The translations under genes were made by a program, and so were the position numbers. The notes beneath the pieces were generated by a model, which was given only the letters and a program-made list of their open reading frames with translations, was not told the origin of the DNA and did no database searches. Below, piece by piece: positions 44,164 through 56,640 of a stretch of DNA of 64,000 nt. Position 1 is the first letter of the stretch. Every line of letters begins with the position of its first letter. The stretch comes from Lithocarpus polystachyus (Eukaryota; Streptophyta; Magnoliopsida; Fagales; Fagaceae). Location: contig CM066168.1 in NCBI GenBank assembly GCA_033629205.1, positions 7,755,679-7,819,678 of the forward strand, given 5' to 3'.

Positions 44164-47100
44164 TCAACTTCCAATAGTTGGAGTGACTGTTTCAAATGCT
44201 TTTACAAGAAGTTCCACTTTTCTTTTCTGTTCTGGAGTTAGTTTTGCAACAACCTGTTGAAGTGCATAATCAAGCATCCATTCCTCAGCATTCTTTTTCT
44301 GATCCATGTCTTGATGCCTTAAATGAACCTTTTCTGCTTCAGGGTCCAGCTCCAAAGGCAAATACCGTGGCTCCCGTGGATTAAATCTCCTTACTTTTTC
44401 TATTGCCTTGACGAATCTTTTAAGCAGGATCCACTTTTTCACATTGCTCCAGCTCCTTGTTATTTGCTGGTTAGATTTCTTTCCCACCTTTATTTCTGTT
44501 TTCTCTTCTTCTTGGGTACTGACACTCTCAGATGTGAGCCTTTTTTCTTCTGAATATGTATTTTTAGACTCTACGAAGCTGTCTTTATCCAAAATTTTGC
44601 ACTTCAAGATGAATGGTTCCCCTCTTTCACTGCGTTTCTCTTCTGAGACCTCTTTATCTTGATTTATGCCACTAGTGATTTGTTGATCATCAGTTGAGTG
44701 GTCCTGCATTTCTGGAAGAAGGATTTCATCAATTGCTTCTTCTACAAGCTTAATGGCCTCAATACGTTGGAGTTCAACCTTCTGGTCATCTGGCTTGTTA
44801 TCCATTTCCATGTTTTGATTTATTTCTGAGAAATTTTGACAAGAATTGGAGATGCTTGTTACATTCAACGAGTTGGCATTGCTCGCTTGTTCTTCTTTAC
44901 CTGCTTCATCAAGATGTGGCTTGGTTTCATCATTTTCTGCAAGAGCTGATACCATGTGCTTATATACTAAGCCCCACAGCCCCATGTTTTTCTGTTTTTC
45001 AAGTTGTGTATCATTTGCTACATCAGCGGTGGAACAATGCTTAGATTCTTCTTTTGGAGAAAACCCTGGAAGGGACTGAGATTCTGGCTTAGCTCCTCCT
45101 CTTTCTTCCTGGGTTGCCATTGATTCAGAACCACTGTTGCAAGCTTCTGAACTTGAAGTATATTCTCTGGAGACTTCTCCATTCTCTTGAACTTCTTCAT
45201 GACAGGTGCTCACAGTGTCCTCTGGCTTCAAGTAGAATTCATCACATGAGCTGGGGACTTTGACCTCCGGTGAACAACTGTTGATGGAATCAGGCCGATT
45301 ATCAGCAAGAATGAATTTGTTGTCCACCTTATCAAGATTGATAGCAACAATTTGCTTTTCCTTCCAGTCTTCTTTGGTGGCTTGAGAAGCAAGAATGTCA
45401 TGTTCTGTTTTAATGCAGCAACTCTCCAAATTTGCTCCAAGCTCAGAAAATTTCACTGGAGTTTGCTGTTTGTCTTTAAGAAAATCACCGACTTGGTCTG
45501 GATAGTCTTTGAATTCTTTCTCTAGATATGATTTTTTTCTTGACAAGTTCTCAGCAGACTCTTCATAACTTCTTTCTTGACATGTTTCGTCTCCACTTTG
45601 AATTGAAAAACCATTACAGGATTGAATGGAATTTGCTCGAGTGCAAACTGCTGCATTGGACCTCAGGCTAGTTTCAAATTCTTGAAGTGGAAGTACTTTC
45701 TCAAAAGCTTCTACAAGCAGTGCTACCTTTTGTTTTTGAGCTGGAGCTAATTTAGAAATGACCTGTTGAAGTGCATGATCAAGCATCCATTCCTCAGTGT
45801 TTTTTCTCTTGTCTGTCGTTTGGTGCCTCAGACTAACTTTTTCTGCTTCTGGGTCAGGCTTCAAAGACAGATATCGTGGCCCTCGGGGTTTGAAATTCCT
45901 CACCTTCTCCAGTGCCTTGACAAATCTCTTGAGGAGGATTATCTTTTTCAAATTGCTCCAGCCCTTGAGCATTTTCTTGTCAGATTTGTTTCCCACCTCA
46001 GATGCTGTTTTCTCATCCTTGGGAGTACTAATAGTATTGATGTTGAGCCATGTTGGTTTTTTATCTTGTATCATACTGTCTTTAGCAGGCTCGCTGGGAT
46101 CTGACATGCTCCAAGCCCCACCCTCACCATGACTCTTTCCTAAGAGTTCCTGTTCTGAACTTGTGCTACTAGTAGTTGATTGATCATCAGTTGAGTTATC
46201 TTGCAAGTCTTGGAGAAGGATATTATCGACTGCATCTTGTACCAGCTTAATGGCATCAATCTGGCTGAGCTCGTTCCTTTGTTGGTATGCATCGTGACTT
46301 TCCTTAGCGGTGTCTTCAGTTGCTTCAGAAAAATCCTCAGAAGAACTAGAGTTGTTCATTCCAAGTAAGTTGTTGCCATCTTCCATTTGTTCTTCACCGT
46401 CCACTCCATCTAGATGATGCTGGTTTTCAACTTTTCCATCAATACCTACCACTGCATGCTTATATAGCAAGCGCCACATTCTGATGTATTTCTGATTTTT
46501 AAACTGCATCTTGCCTTCTACATCGTTTGAACATCCTTTCTTTTCTTCACCGCCTGTAATTTCTTCCTCCATTGGCTCATGATCAATATCAGAAGAGACC
46601 ACACTGTTACTTCCTGTTGATTCTACAAATCTATCAAGGATTGGTCTTCTATATCCATCAGTTGGTTCAACAATTAAACAATTGGCCTTAAAATTTTCGC
46701 CCAATGATTCTGAATCACCATTGTACATGTCATCAGTGAGAATGGAATTAGCCTCTTCATCATGATGGTTGGATGCAATACTTCTCTCTTCTCTTCTTTG
46801 CATATGAGTGGCTTCATATATATGTGACTGTGACTTTTCACTATGCAGCATCTCATCATCATAATCAAAATCACTGAGCCCTTCGTCTTTTCCACCTGAT
46901 GTGGCTACTGCATTTGATGTGGCTTCTGGTTCAGCATATATATCTACAGTGAAGTCCCTGCCAGCTTTTTCTTCAATGGGAGAGATAGCTCTGCGGGATT
47001 TACGAGCTGCAGGTTCTCCATTTTGGACCATTTTGTTTGTCTGAATTCCCTTCTTCATATTTCCAGACCGGCCGCCTTTAAGAAATTGACTGTCCCGTTT

Positions 47101-48326
47101 CACGCTCTTCTGGGTCTTCAATAAACGCCGCTTAGTGGATATGAAGCGCTTCAATGGAGGTGGATCATTATGGTGATGACCATGAAGAGAGCAGTAAGTG
47201 TATCGACAAACCTTCATGATTGAAGTTCTTTCAGATTCATGTCCTCCAGGATGAAGCTCCAAGGAGACAGGGAATTTGGAGTTCTTGAGAGTTGAAGAAC
47301 AGGTAGCTTTACGCATGCTTGAGTCCGAGAATTGACATGTCTTAGAACATCTCCCCATGGAATTTTTCTTTGATTTGAAAGTACCCATTTTTGTTAACAC
47401 TTTCATGGGTTTCAAACTTGATGTTCTTGTTAAAATTCTCACAGATTTGTTACCAGAAAAGGCTGGTTTTGGATTTGGAGCTCTTGATTTTTTCTTAATT
47501 TGACCATTGCTACTAAAACTGGATTCACAAGTATGGGGACTTGCCTGATAGCCAGATTCCATGCTTCTTGTGGATAGACTTGACCCCTCAAAACCTGCCT
47601 TCTTCATTGATCTTGACTTCTTCAGTTTCCTCTGCAACTCTGTCCCTCCAGAGCTTTTACTCATCAAAGGCCTCTTGAACCTCAAACTAGACATTCTTGT
47701 TAAACTCTTCCCAGGCTTGAAACTTGATCTCCTTATCAACCTTGTCACTGAATTCTGCCCAGAAGAAAAACAATATTTGGAATCAAACAATTTAAACACC
47801 CTTTAATTGCCAAGAACCTTGTAGCTTAATGACATTTCCCGATTCTTCCAACGAGGAGACCACCCGGGTTTGAATCCCCCTCCCCCACTTATTGAAAGAA
47901 AAAGGAAAAGAATACCCTTTACTTGAATCATTACTTACCAAAACAAGATACAGAAACACAAATGCTTACCTGCGAAGTTTCCTTCTTTGCATCTGCACTG
48001 CTTGTGGCCTTCACAAAATTTGGAGATCCATCTGACATTTCAAATGGAGTTGACTGCCCTGAGCTTGATACATTAGCAGATAAGACAATGGGAAGGTGAT
48101 TGGATCGAGATTTAGCCCTCCTTGTGGATGATCTTAAGCTTGGCAATCTTGAAAGCTTGACTGACCTCAATTTCTTCAGCTTCATCTTTGGCTCTGTTCC
48201 TCCCATGTCACTACTTTCTTGATTCTGATAAAAAGATGATTCATTGGTTATTGACAACATCTCAGATTCTGCAGAACTATAATTACCATGATAATCAGCT
48301 CCACTTTCAAGCTGGTTAGAAATCAT
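44164..48326 (-). CDS. PICBP: Plant calmodulin-binding protein, PICBP-type, two exons
   Basis: Exon 1 spans 48326-47970 and exon 2 spans 47754-44164. The 215-bp intron has GT-AG borders and phase 0 (KKETSQ joins NSVTRL), giving 1315 aa. Two copies of the plant calmodulin-binding domain are present: about residues 690-810 (WSNLKKIILLKRFVKALEKV) and 1200-1312 (WSNVKKWILLKRFVKAIEKV). Each is a basic amphipathic helix followed by PRYL, DPEAEKV, LRHQ, EEWMLD and ALQQV motifs. Each domain is preceded by an LLYKHAVV- or LVYKHMV-type motif and an IKLV-A-(D/E)-ILL motif, so about 500 residues are duplicated. The N-terminus is basic and Ser-rich (KKLRSVKLSRLPSLRS); CSLHGHHH with PPPLKRF lies near residue 310. 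Such proteins bind Ca2+/calmodulin and are linked to defence. An upstream exon with the true start may be missing. Confidence 0.88.
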
Positions 48327-50834
48327 TTCTTCTGAATTTGTAGTGGGATGGGAAAAGCAATAGAGTTTTCAATATGGTAATGTTATGGAGGCCAATTATT
48401 ATTTATTATTATTTTTACTCTATGGTTTAGAATTCATTTTTTTTGGTTGAAGAAAAGCAAGGTGCTAGTCTGGCTGTCTGGTTAATGAAAATTATTGCAA
48501 GGAAAGTTTTTGTAATGGCTCAAAAAATCAGAGATTCTAAAGTTTGTGCTTGCCTATGGTGACCAGTCTTCCTCTTCCTCTTGTAACTTCATCTTAAATT
48601 TCAGCTCTGACTTGGCAAGTCAAAAGTTTGAATATGGTCGTGAAAGAGACACGAGATTCCTTGGCTTGTACCAAGAATGCGAGTAATTGACTTGGCCTTC
48701 CTGATTGACTCTATTTATTTTATTTCTAAAGCTTTTTCTTGGCCTTACCTCATTTTGGTGGGTATTGGATGGGAGGGACTAAATTTATTGTAGAGAAAAC
48801 CTTATCCCTTTCCTTGTACAATAATCATGCTTATAGAAAATTTAAACTCCAATAAATAATTAGTATTAACTAAGAATTTTGAATGAAATATCCATGAGAT
48901 TATCAGATCATTCTTGTCCACAAATATTGTTGAGAAAGAGATTAGAGAAGTCCTCACTACTCAGCTTTGTTGACCCAAAAAAGACATGTTGGGCATGAAT
49001 ATTTTCAATTAAAAAAGGCGGTTTAATATTTTAGAATTTCAGAATTTGAGATAAATGATTGAATTACAATTTGCAAATCTTGAATATTTTTTCTTATAAA
49101 ATATCCATAAATTGTGGATTTTTTTTTTTTTTTTTTTTTGTCATAGATTGTTCACACTTTAACTAATGGTGTAAACTCAGTGAGATAAAAGCAAACAATT
49201 AAGCAACCTCTAAACCAAATATAAATACATTAATGTACAATAAACAAAACCATTTTATAAAATATACATGACATTTACTTTAAACTAACCTATCATTTTG
49301 CATTTAGGCAATAGCACACTAATAAGTACGTACCTAAAAAAAAGAACATGTACGTACCCATAAAAAAAAATACAACATTAAAGTTATATAAACAAAAATG
49401 TAAGAAATTGGACAGCCACAAGTTTTTTTTTTTTTTTTAAGAAAAAAAGAAATTGGCAAACAGCCACAAATTAAAACACAACTGTCCCTCCAAAAAAAAA
49501 TTAAAACACAACTGTATACAGTGTATAACAGTATTGCAAACGGTATTTCAAAACAAAAGCAGTAAAACTAGGCAGTAAATGTGCTACCTATCTGGTCACA
49601 GGTCAAACACAGAGAGAGAGAGAGAGATACCAGTGGTTTTAGCTTACTGCTAGGTGATGGAACCTGAAACCAATGAACGGCAATGCACTCACCAGTGGTT
49701 CTGTTCACAAATTTTTTTTTTTTTTAATACATTGACATATGGTAATTTGGATTTTGGAATGTCTTCGAAGGAAAATCTGGGTTTCTCCTTTGGCAGGCCA
49801 CGAGTTGGGGAATGAGCCATCTCATAATTTTTTCTGTGTTAAAGGATGGATTTGTATTGGGGTGATGGTACATTGCATTTAGAGCTTGTTTAGCTGAGTT
49901 TGGATTGAGATGGAGGCAGATAAGCAAATTTAAGGATTTCTTGGAAGAATTGTTATGCCTGGTTACTTTCCAGACTTGAACAAGAGAACATTGAGAAGAA
50001 ACAATTAATTCAAGAGGGTGGCAAACGCAGGGAATGTGAAAATGAGTAATAGTAGAAATGTGAATCAGCAAAATAAAGACTTTTTTTTATTTTTTATTTT
50101 ATTTTAGAATAATGAAAAAATAAGCTAGAAAATAACGTGAACGATGATGTAGTTTAATAAGAGCATAATAATAATAATAAATACTATGTTTTAACTTTTA
50201 TATATTTATATATATATAATTATTTTGGGTATGAAACATTAGAGCAATCATATCAACCTCAACACAAGTTTGTAAAATTTTGCTAACAAGCGATTTCATC
50301 CCTAAAATTTAAAATAATCACTTTTAGTTCTTAATAAACTTAAAATACTCTTAAAGTAACTAATATTAGTTCTTAAAATATGAAAAGTGATCACTTTTAG
50401 ACTTATCGACTATGGGGTGAAGAAATGTCAATTTTAATTTGGTCACACAATTTAAGAGAATAAAAATATTTGTTTTAAATTTTAAGAATCAAAATTTAAA
50501 ATCGCTTATAGACTAAACTTTTATGGATACGTAAACTATATAGATCCTTTTTATTGTAGCCATTAATCAACTCAAACATCAATTAAACCTATCTTAGTAA
50601 GCTAGAGTTTGTCTTATAAAAATAAAAAAATTTAGAGTTTTTCTTTGGTATATTTTTCAAGATTATATATATATATATATATATCTACATTTTCGTTTGA
50701 GTTTAAAATGAAATGTCCATTAGAGCAATAGAGCTGTAATCTGGATCAAACAACTAAACGGTAGGTGGACTCAAGAATCAAGAGTCAAGACCATACGATC
50801 AAGATTAGACAATTCCAGCTCGAACATTTAGACC

Positions 50835-50871
<37 letters not shown>

Positions 50872-51280
50872 ATAATCGTAAACTTTTTGCCAAAGCAAAA
50901 CACTTAAAAAAGAGGAGAGAACTTTCTCAAAAAAAAAAAAAAAAAAAAAAAGAGGAGAGAGAAAAAAAAAAAAAAAAGATTCGTTAATTTTGATGGTTGA
51001 GATTTGAGAATAATTGTTCGCAATGACCAATTCATCACAGAAGGGAAGCTCTAAAAAGTTGACAGAAAACGCGTTGCTAAAAAGCTCTTCAATGAGTGTG
51101 GGACCACAAAACATTTTGCTGGCTGTGGGACCCAAACAATTCCCAAGCGTAATTGCCGGGGATCAAAGGGCCCTGGCTGGATCAATCTTTTTTTCTTCTT
51201 CTTTTATATCTTCAAATCTGCTTTGAACAAATGTCTAACTGGGACCCAAATCCAGAATAGTTTCTGATCTTCTTTACTGG
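48327..51280. other. Upstream region of the calmodulin-binding gene and intergenic DNA
   Basis: The part next to 48326 should hold the promoter and leader of the minus-strand gene, but no clear TATA box was picked. A GA run lies at about 49612-49627 and TA runs at about 50665-50684 and 50842-50868. The open frame 49724-50071 (-) has no recognisable domain and is not called. Confidence 0.5.
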
Positions 51281-51281
51281 T

Positions 51282-51283
<2 letters not shown>

Positions 51284-51330
<47 letters not shown>
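51284..51330. repeat. (TA)n microsatellite
   Basis: About 23 TA units. Confidence 0.9.
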
Positions 51331-51331
<1 letters not shown>

Positions 51332-51429
51332 ATTAATTATATAAAAAGCGCTTTGCGGCTACCGTGTTTTGATACTATTCATTCAACGTATTTTACTGTT
51401 TATTTATAGTGATATTTTGGTGAGCTATT

Positions 51430-52110
51430 TTTTTTCTTTTTTTTTTGAACAGTAATTACAGTGTTTTTTTTCTTTTAAATATTTACATAAACTGATATAT
51501 ATATATATATATATATATATTTTGTTATATTGACACAATAAATTTCATAATCTTTTTACAATTATTGACGTGTCAATTTCTTATAAGTTGAAATAAAATA
51601 ATAAAATATGAGATTGTAACCAACCACAACTAAAAATAAATGTTTTGAGAAAATGTTACAACACTTATTGTGCAGTGCTTTTGCTTTATTTAACTAGCAC
51701 TGTAATTTTTTTTTCAGTAATTAGTTTATGTTTTTTTTTTCCTTTTAGATATTTATGTAAGCTGGTATATATATTGTTATACTAATACAACAAATTTCAC
51801 AATATTTTCAAAATTATTGGCGTATCAATTTCTTACCAGTCGAAATAAAATAATAAAATATGAGACTGTAACCAACCACAACTAAAAATAAATATTTTAA
51901 GAAAATGTTACAATGCTTATTGTATAGTGCTTTTGATTTATTCAACTGGCACGGTAGATATAGTGCCTAAAGATTTTTTTTTTCCAGTTATCGGTTTGTG
52001 TTTTTTTTTTTTCCTTTTAAATATTTATGTAAGCTAGTATATTTATTTCTATTAACTATATAAAAAGAGCCAAAGGCTCATGAATAGTTTTTTTTTTTTT
52101 TTTTTGGTTT
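51430..52110. repeat. ~270-bp tandem repeat, about 2.5 copies
   Basis: Units start near 51447, 51713 and 51980 with 'cagtaatta' or 'cagttatcg', then a T-run, 'ccttttaaatatttatgtaagct-gtatat', then 'acaaatttcacaat', 'gaaataaaataataaaatatgaga', 'aaccaaccacaactaaaaataaat', and 'gaaaatgttacaa'. Partial copies follow near 52400-52580, and a dispersed one lies near 54690-54810. Confidence 0.7.
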
Positions 52111-52959
52111 ATTCAATTAGTGAGGTGCACTTTTTGTTTTTTTTGTTTTTTTTTTTCCTTCAAGTATTCCGGTTGGTTTGAGCTTTGTTTTTGTTTTTTT
52201 AAGATCTTTATATGTTTACTTTGTACTTACAATGCAAGTTTACATTGTAAACACAAAAAAGTGAATATTATACACATTTGCACAAAAAATAGTAAATATT
52301 GTACAAATTTTGTAAATGTGTACAAAATTTGCCAATTTTTTTGTGTCTACAATATAAATTTACATTGTAATTAAGTATAATGTATACATAGAGATATTGT
52401 GAAATTATTCTGACGCATGTGTCAATTCCTTATGGGTCAAAATACAATAAAATAAAATAATAAAATATCATACTGAGATCTAGCACAACTAAAAATATCG
52501 TGACATATTGTTGTTATTACAATATATTCACAACTATTGAGGTGTAAGTTATAGGTCAAAATAAAATAATAAAATATTGGACTGGGATCCATCATGATCT
52601 TATACGAATGAGATTAACTTTTTATGACATAATTATCAAAATTCTTAAAATTAATGTCTTTTTTAATTAATGTAAATCTCTATGTATTTTAAAAATTAAA
52701 TGATTTATATCTTTATTTTGTGATACAAATAAAATTTAGAACTGAATCTAATCACTACTTTTTTTTTTCATGGCTAGCACGTGCTACCCTAACTTGTATA
52801 TATAAAATGTGTTGTTACTGTGCAGTTAACAACACATTGCAACTTTTCAGATTTTTGGGTAGTTTTTGGCTGCTTTTGACAATTTTAAAAAAAAAAAATC
52901 TTTTTTGACAATTTTTTTGATAATTTTTTTTTCCTTTTTTTCAAGTGACACCCAAAAAA

Positions 52960-53027
52960 GGGAAATGTTAACAATTACCGCACGGTACTTGTTAACAATT
53001 ACCGCACGGTACTTATTAACATTTCCC
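52960..53027. repeat. Hairpin with two perfect 24-bp repeats
   Basis: 12-bp arms GGGAAATGTTAA (52960-52971) and TTAACATTTCCC (53016-53027) enclose two identical 24-bp units (52967-52990 and 52991-53014), each containing 'ttaccgcacggtac'. It may be the two ends of a very short MITE. Confidence 0.7.
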
Positions 53028-54981
53028 TATATATATGTGTGTGTATATATGATTGTCATAAAAAATAAAAAATTTTTAATATAAATTTAAAATTTAAAAT
53101 TTGATAATTATGATAATTATTTATTTTTAGGTATTTATTTTGCTTATGTTTATATATGAAATATTAAAAATATAATTTAATAATTATGGTAATTATTAAT
53201 AAATATTTATTGTAATATATGTAACCATTTATTCTATCATTTAAAGATAATGTGATATTGTAAGATTTTAAAAAAGAGTTTGAATATGAAATAAAATTTA
53301 AATTCAATTAAAAGTATGTATTAGAATATAAATGCCTAAAATTGTGGTAAATAGAACTTGGGTCTTTGTATTTATGCCACGTCACTTAAGTTCTTTAAAT
53401 CTACCATCCAGGTCTCCTTGAAGGAGCTCTTTTTATTTATTTATTTTAAGTCCTTGTTCAAAAAATGGATAACTGAAAAATACCAGTCTTATCGTATGTT
53501 ATTTAGATGTGGAGTTCTCTTGTGCTTTATTTTAGTGATATATCTTTATGATTAGTTTTGCAAGGTGTTTTCATAATTTCAGTGGAATTTGATTATGTGT
53601 AAGTGTTGGCATCATCTATCAAGAACTTTTTATGTAAAAAAAGATTGTTCTATGCTACAATTTCGGTTCTCTTATGCTATTCAAATGTGAAATTATCATG
53701 TGCTTTAGTTTTGTGATTAGTTTAATAGAGTTTTTGATAATTTTAATGGAATTAGTATTGTGCATGTGCAATACATGACTTGATTAAAAAATTACATATA
53801 AATATATTGAAATTATATCAATAATTAATGGGCCACTTGAAACTTTAATAGCGTTTTACCTAAAGTAACTTAATGAATCATATGACAAAAACACATTAAT
53901 TCTATAAAACGTAATACATACACATACTAAACCATTTTGCATTATTGCGATGTGTCTGGTGAGTAAATTTATAATCAAAATAATGGAAAAAAATGTTAAA
54001 TTTATTTCAAATTATTTGAAACTTTTATTAATATAATTTAGTTGAATTATAATTTGAAATTTTCGGAAATTTAAAATAGAGTTTAATAAACTATCCTAGT
54101 AGTTAATGAAAGTGGGGACACTTGTCACAAACAGAAAATAGTTTCTCACAGTATAACTAAGATTTCTAGGACCAAAAGTAACCGTGGTTGACTAAGCATT
54201 GTCGTAGGTAGGTCTAATAGACATTTCGGCCCTTCTTAGAAGAACCAAAATTGATTGTGAGATTGTCCAATATACATTTCCCATTAAATTGCATGGGTTA
54301 ATTCTACTGGGCTTACACTTGCTCTGAACACCTCTGTCGTGCTTCTCATCTTCAATGGGCTTCAGCTTTAGTGCTATGTACGGTCGTGCTTGGGATTATG
54401 CATGGCTGAGTGGCTAAGTTAGCTTAGCCACAGTAACGAACAATTGGTCCAGTGAAATTCGGCTTGAGTTGCTCTTAAAAGGGTCACTATTATTGGGTTT
54501 GAGGAACTAGAACGACCAACCATGGCTCATGATTTTTTATGGGTTAAGCTCAATCTACTTATGACACTAGTTTTTGGGTGCTTTCAGCTGCCCTATCCAC
54601 CAGCTACAAGTAGACCTTGTTCGGCTGAATCTCCTGGTTAAATCCACAAAAATAGTTGTGAGGCTAGTTGTTGTCACAACTTTAATTTTCATATCTGGTG
54701 AGGTGTCATTTCATCATAGGTTGAAATAAAATAATTAAATATTATATCAGAATCCACCACATTGAAAGTAAAAAGTCTTGTGAAAATGTAACATTTCATT
54801 GTTAAGTTTCTTAAGATAGACAACAAAGTTGGCCATTGGTCAACATATTTCTAGTAACCTTCGTGCAATTGCTTAAGGTAAAATTGTCGCATCACTTTAG
54901 AATCATATGTCGCATAGTGCACACTAGCACATATATGAAAAAGACATAACCTCTTATTTGACTCTTGAACTTGATTTATTA
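53028..54981. other. AT-rich intergenic DNA
   Basis: No gene recognised. 54690-54810 is a dispersed copy of the repeat described at 51430-52110. Confidence 0.5.
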
Positions 54982-55927
54982 GAGTATCTGCAACGGTGGA
55001 ACTATTTTTTTAGTTATTTGGCACTATAGAAAGTTATTTTATCTATTTTACTTTTTCACATTACAAAACATCTAACCTCAGTAATTTTATTTTAGTTTTT
55101 AACACAATAAAATAATATTTCATTTCACTGCCAAAACACAACCACAACCACAACCACAACCACAATCAAAGCCACAGAAATCGCATAGCCACAACCCTGC
55201 CGCTGTAATCAATGCCCATCAAAAACCAGTGAAGAAGAACAAAAAAAAAAAGAAGGCGTAAATGCATTTTTAGTCCCTACATTTTGACTTTTTTCCATTT
55301 TAGTCCCTACATTTTATTTTTACCACTTTTCGTCCTTAAACTAATTAACGCGGGACATTTAAGTCCTTGAAGCACTATTCCGTCAGCCAACTAACAGCAC
55401 AGTTAACGTTGGGATTAAAATATTATTAAAATTTTTTTTTTTTGATATTTTTTAAATGCCAAAATTTAAAAAAAAATAATTACTCAATTTTAATCAAAAA
55501 AATAAAAAAAAAAACAATCAAAAAAATTATTTTCTTTCAAACAATTAATTAAAATGAATTTTTTTATTCCAATTTTTTTTTTCAGAAAAACATATTAATG
55601 ATTTTTATGTTCTTCCCCATATATGATTCACATTCTAACCAAACCCCAAACCCAGATCCTAACCAAACCCCAAACCCATATCACCAGTAAAGCAAGCCTT
55701 AGCCTTCAAACCCATAAATTTTCTTGGCAAACAAACACAAAAAAAAACCCACTGGAAAAAAAAAAAACCCAAATCACCACCACTAAATCAAAGAACATGA
55801 AGATCAAACCCAAGCAAAAGAACATGAAGATCCCACCCACGCCGTCCATCAAGCCGCCAGATCAAACAACTGAGACCCAAAATCAATCAACCAAAAACTG
55901 TACAATCATGATCACCAGATCACCCGA

Positions 55928-56640
55928 TCAACCCAGCAAACCCCAACCCAGCAAACCTGATCTCCTTCTTCTTAACCCAGCAAACCCGATCAACCCAGCA
56001 AACTCGATCAACCCAGCAAACCCGATCTCCTTCTTCTCAACCCAGCAAACCCGATCAACTGTTAGGCATAATGGGTGTGCTTGTGGTTCTGTGTGTTGTT
56101 GATGGTATTTGGTATTTTGTAAAAGGCTATAGTAGTATTGGTAGTGTATGTAGTATAAGTACATAAGGCCTATATCAGTTAATGCACTGCATCAGTAAGT
56201 GCATAAGTACCAATATCAGGTACATGTACATGACAGACTAGTAGTGTGTAGTGTAAAAAGTAAATAGTGATGTCATGGGCTAAAGGTTAAATGAATTAGT
56301 TAGTCAAACCAGATTAGTTAGAAGTCAGTTAGGGAATGATGAGGTCATTGACAGCTGGTAGTTGGTGTATAAGAGGGAGGCTATTGTATACTGAGGGGTA
56401 ATCAAGCAAATACAATCTTAAGCCCAATCCTTTTCCTTTCTCTGTTTCTTCTCCTTCTTCGTTTCTCCCATTTCTCAATTCTTGGAGGCCCAGCTGACCT
56501 CGAACCCAGCTAAACACAAAAACCATTAATTCAATCTTAACATCAACCCAGCAAACCCGATCAACCTAGTAAACCCCAACCCAGCAAACCCGATCTCCTT
56601 CAAACTCGATCTCTTTCTTCTCAACCCAGCAAACCCACCG
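55928..56640. repeat. AACCCAGCAAACCCGATC minisatellite, split by a solo LTR
   Basis: About eight variant copies of CAACCCAGCAAACCCGATC occur in 55928-56059 and 56543-56640. The solo LTR inserted between them and duplicated TCAAC from one unit. Confidence 0.8.
56060..56542 (+). mobile_element. Solo LTR (483 bp) inside the MULE
   Basis: Ends TGTTAGGC and CTTAACA, TSD TCAAC at 56055-56059 and 56543-56547. A TATA-like GTATAAGAGGGAGG lies about 310 bp in. No internal region remains. Probably a Copia-type LTR (inference from length and layout). Confidence 0.82.

Noticed and set aside
44408..44662. Several plus-strand frames opposite the calmodulin-binding gene
   Set aside because: Shadows of the long conserved minus-strand coding exon.
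49724..50071. 115-codon minus-strand frame upstream of the calmodulin-binding gene
   Set aside because: No domain, no splice support, starts in AT-rich DNA.
55623..56102. 159-codon open frame rich in Pro, Lys and Thr
   Set aside because: Low-complexity interior of a MULE; crosses the minisatellite and runs into the solo LTR.
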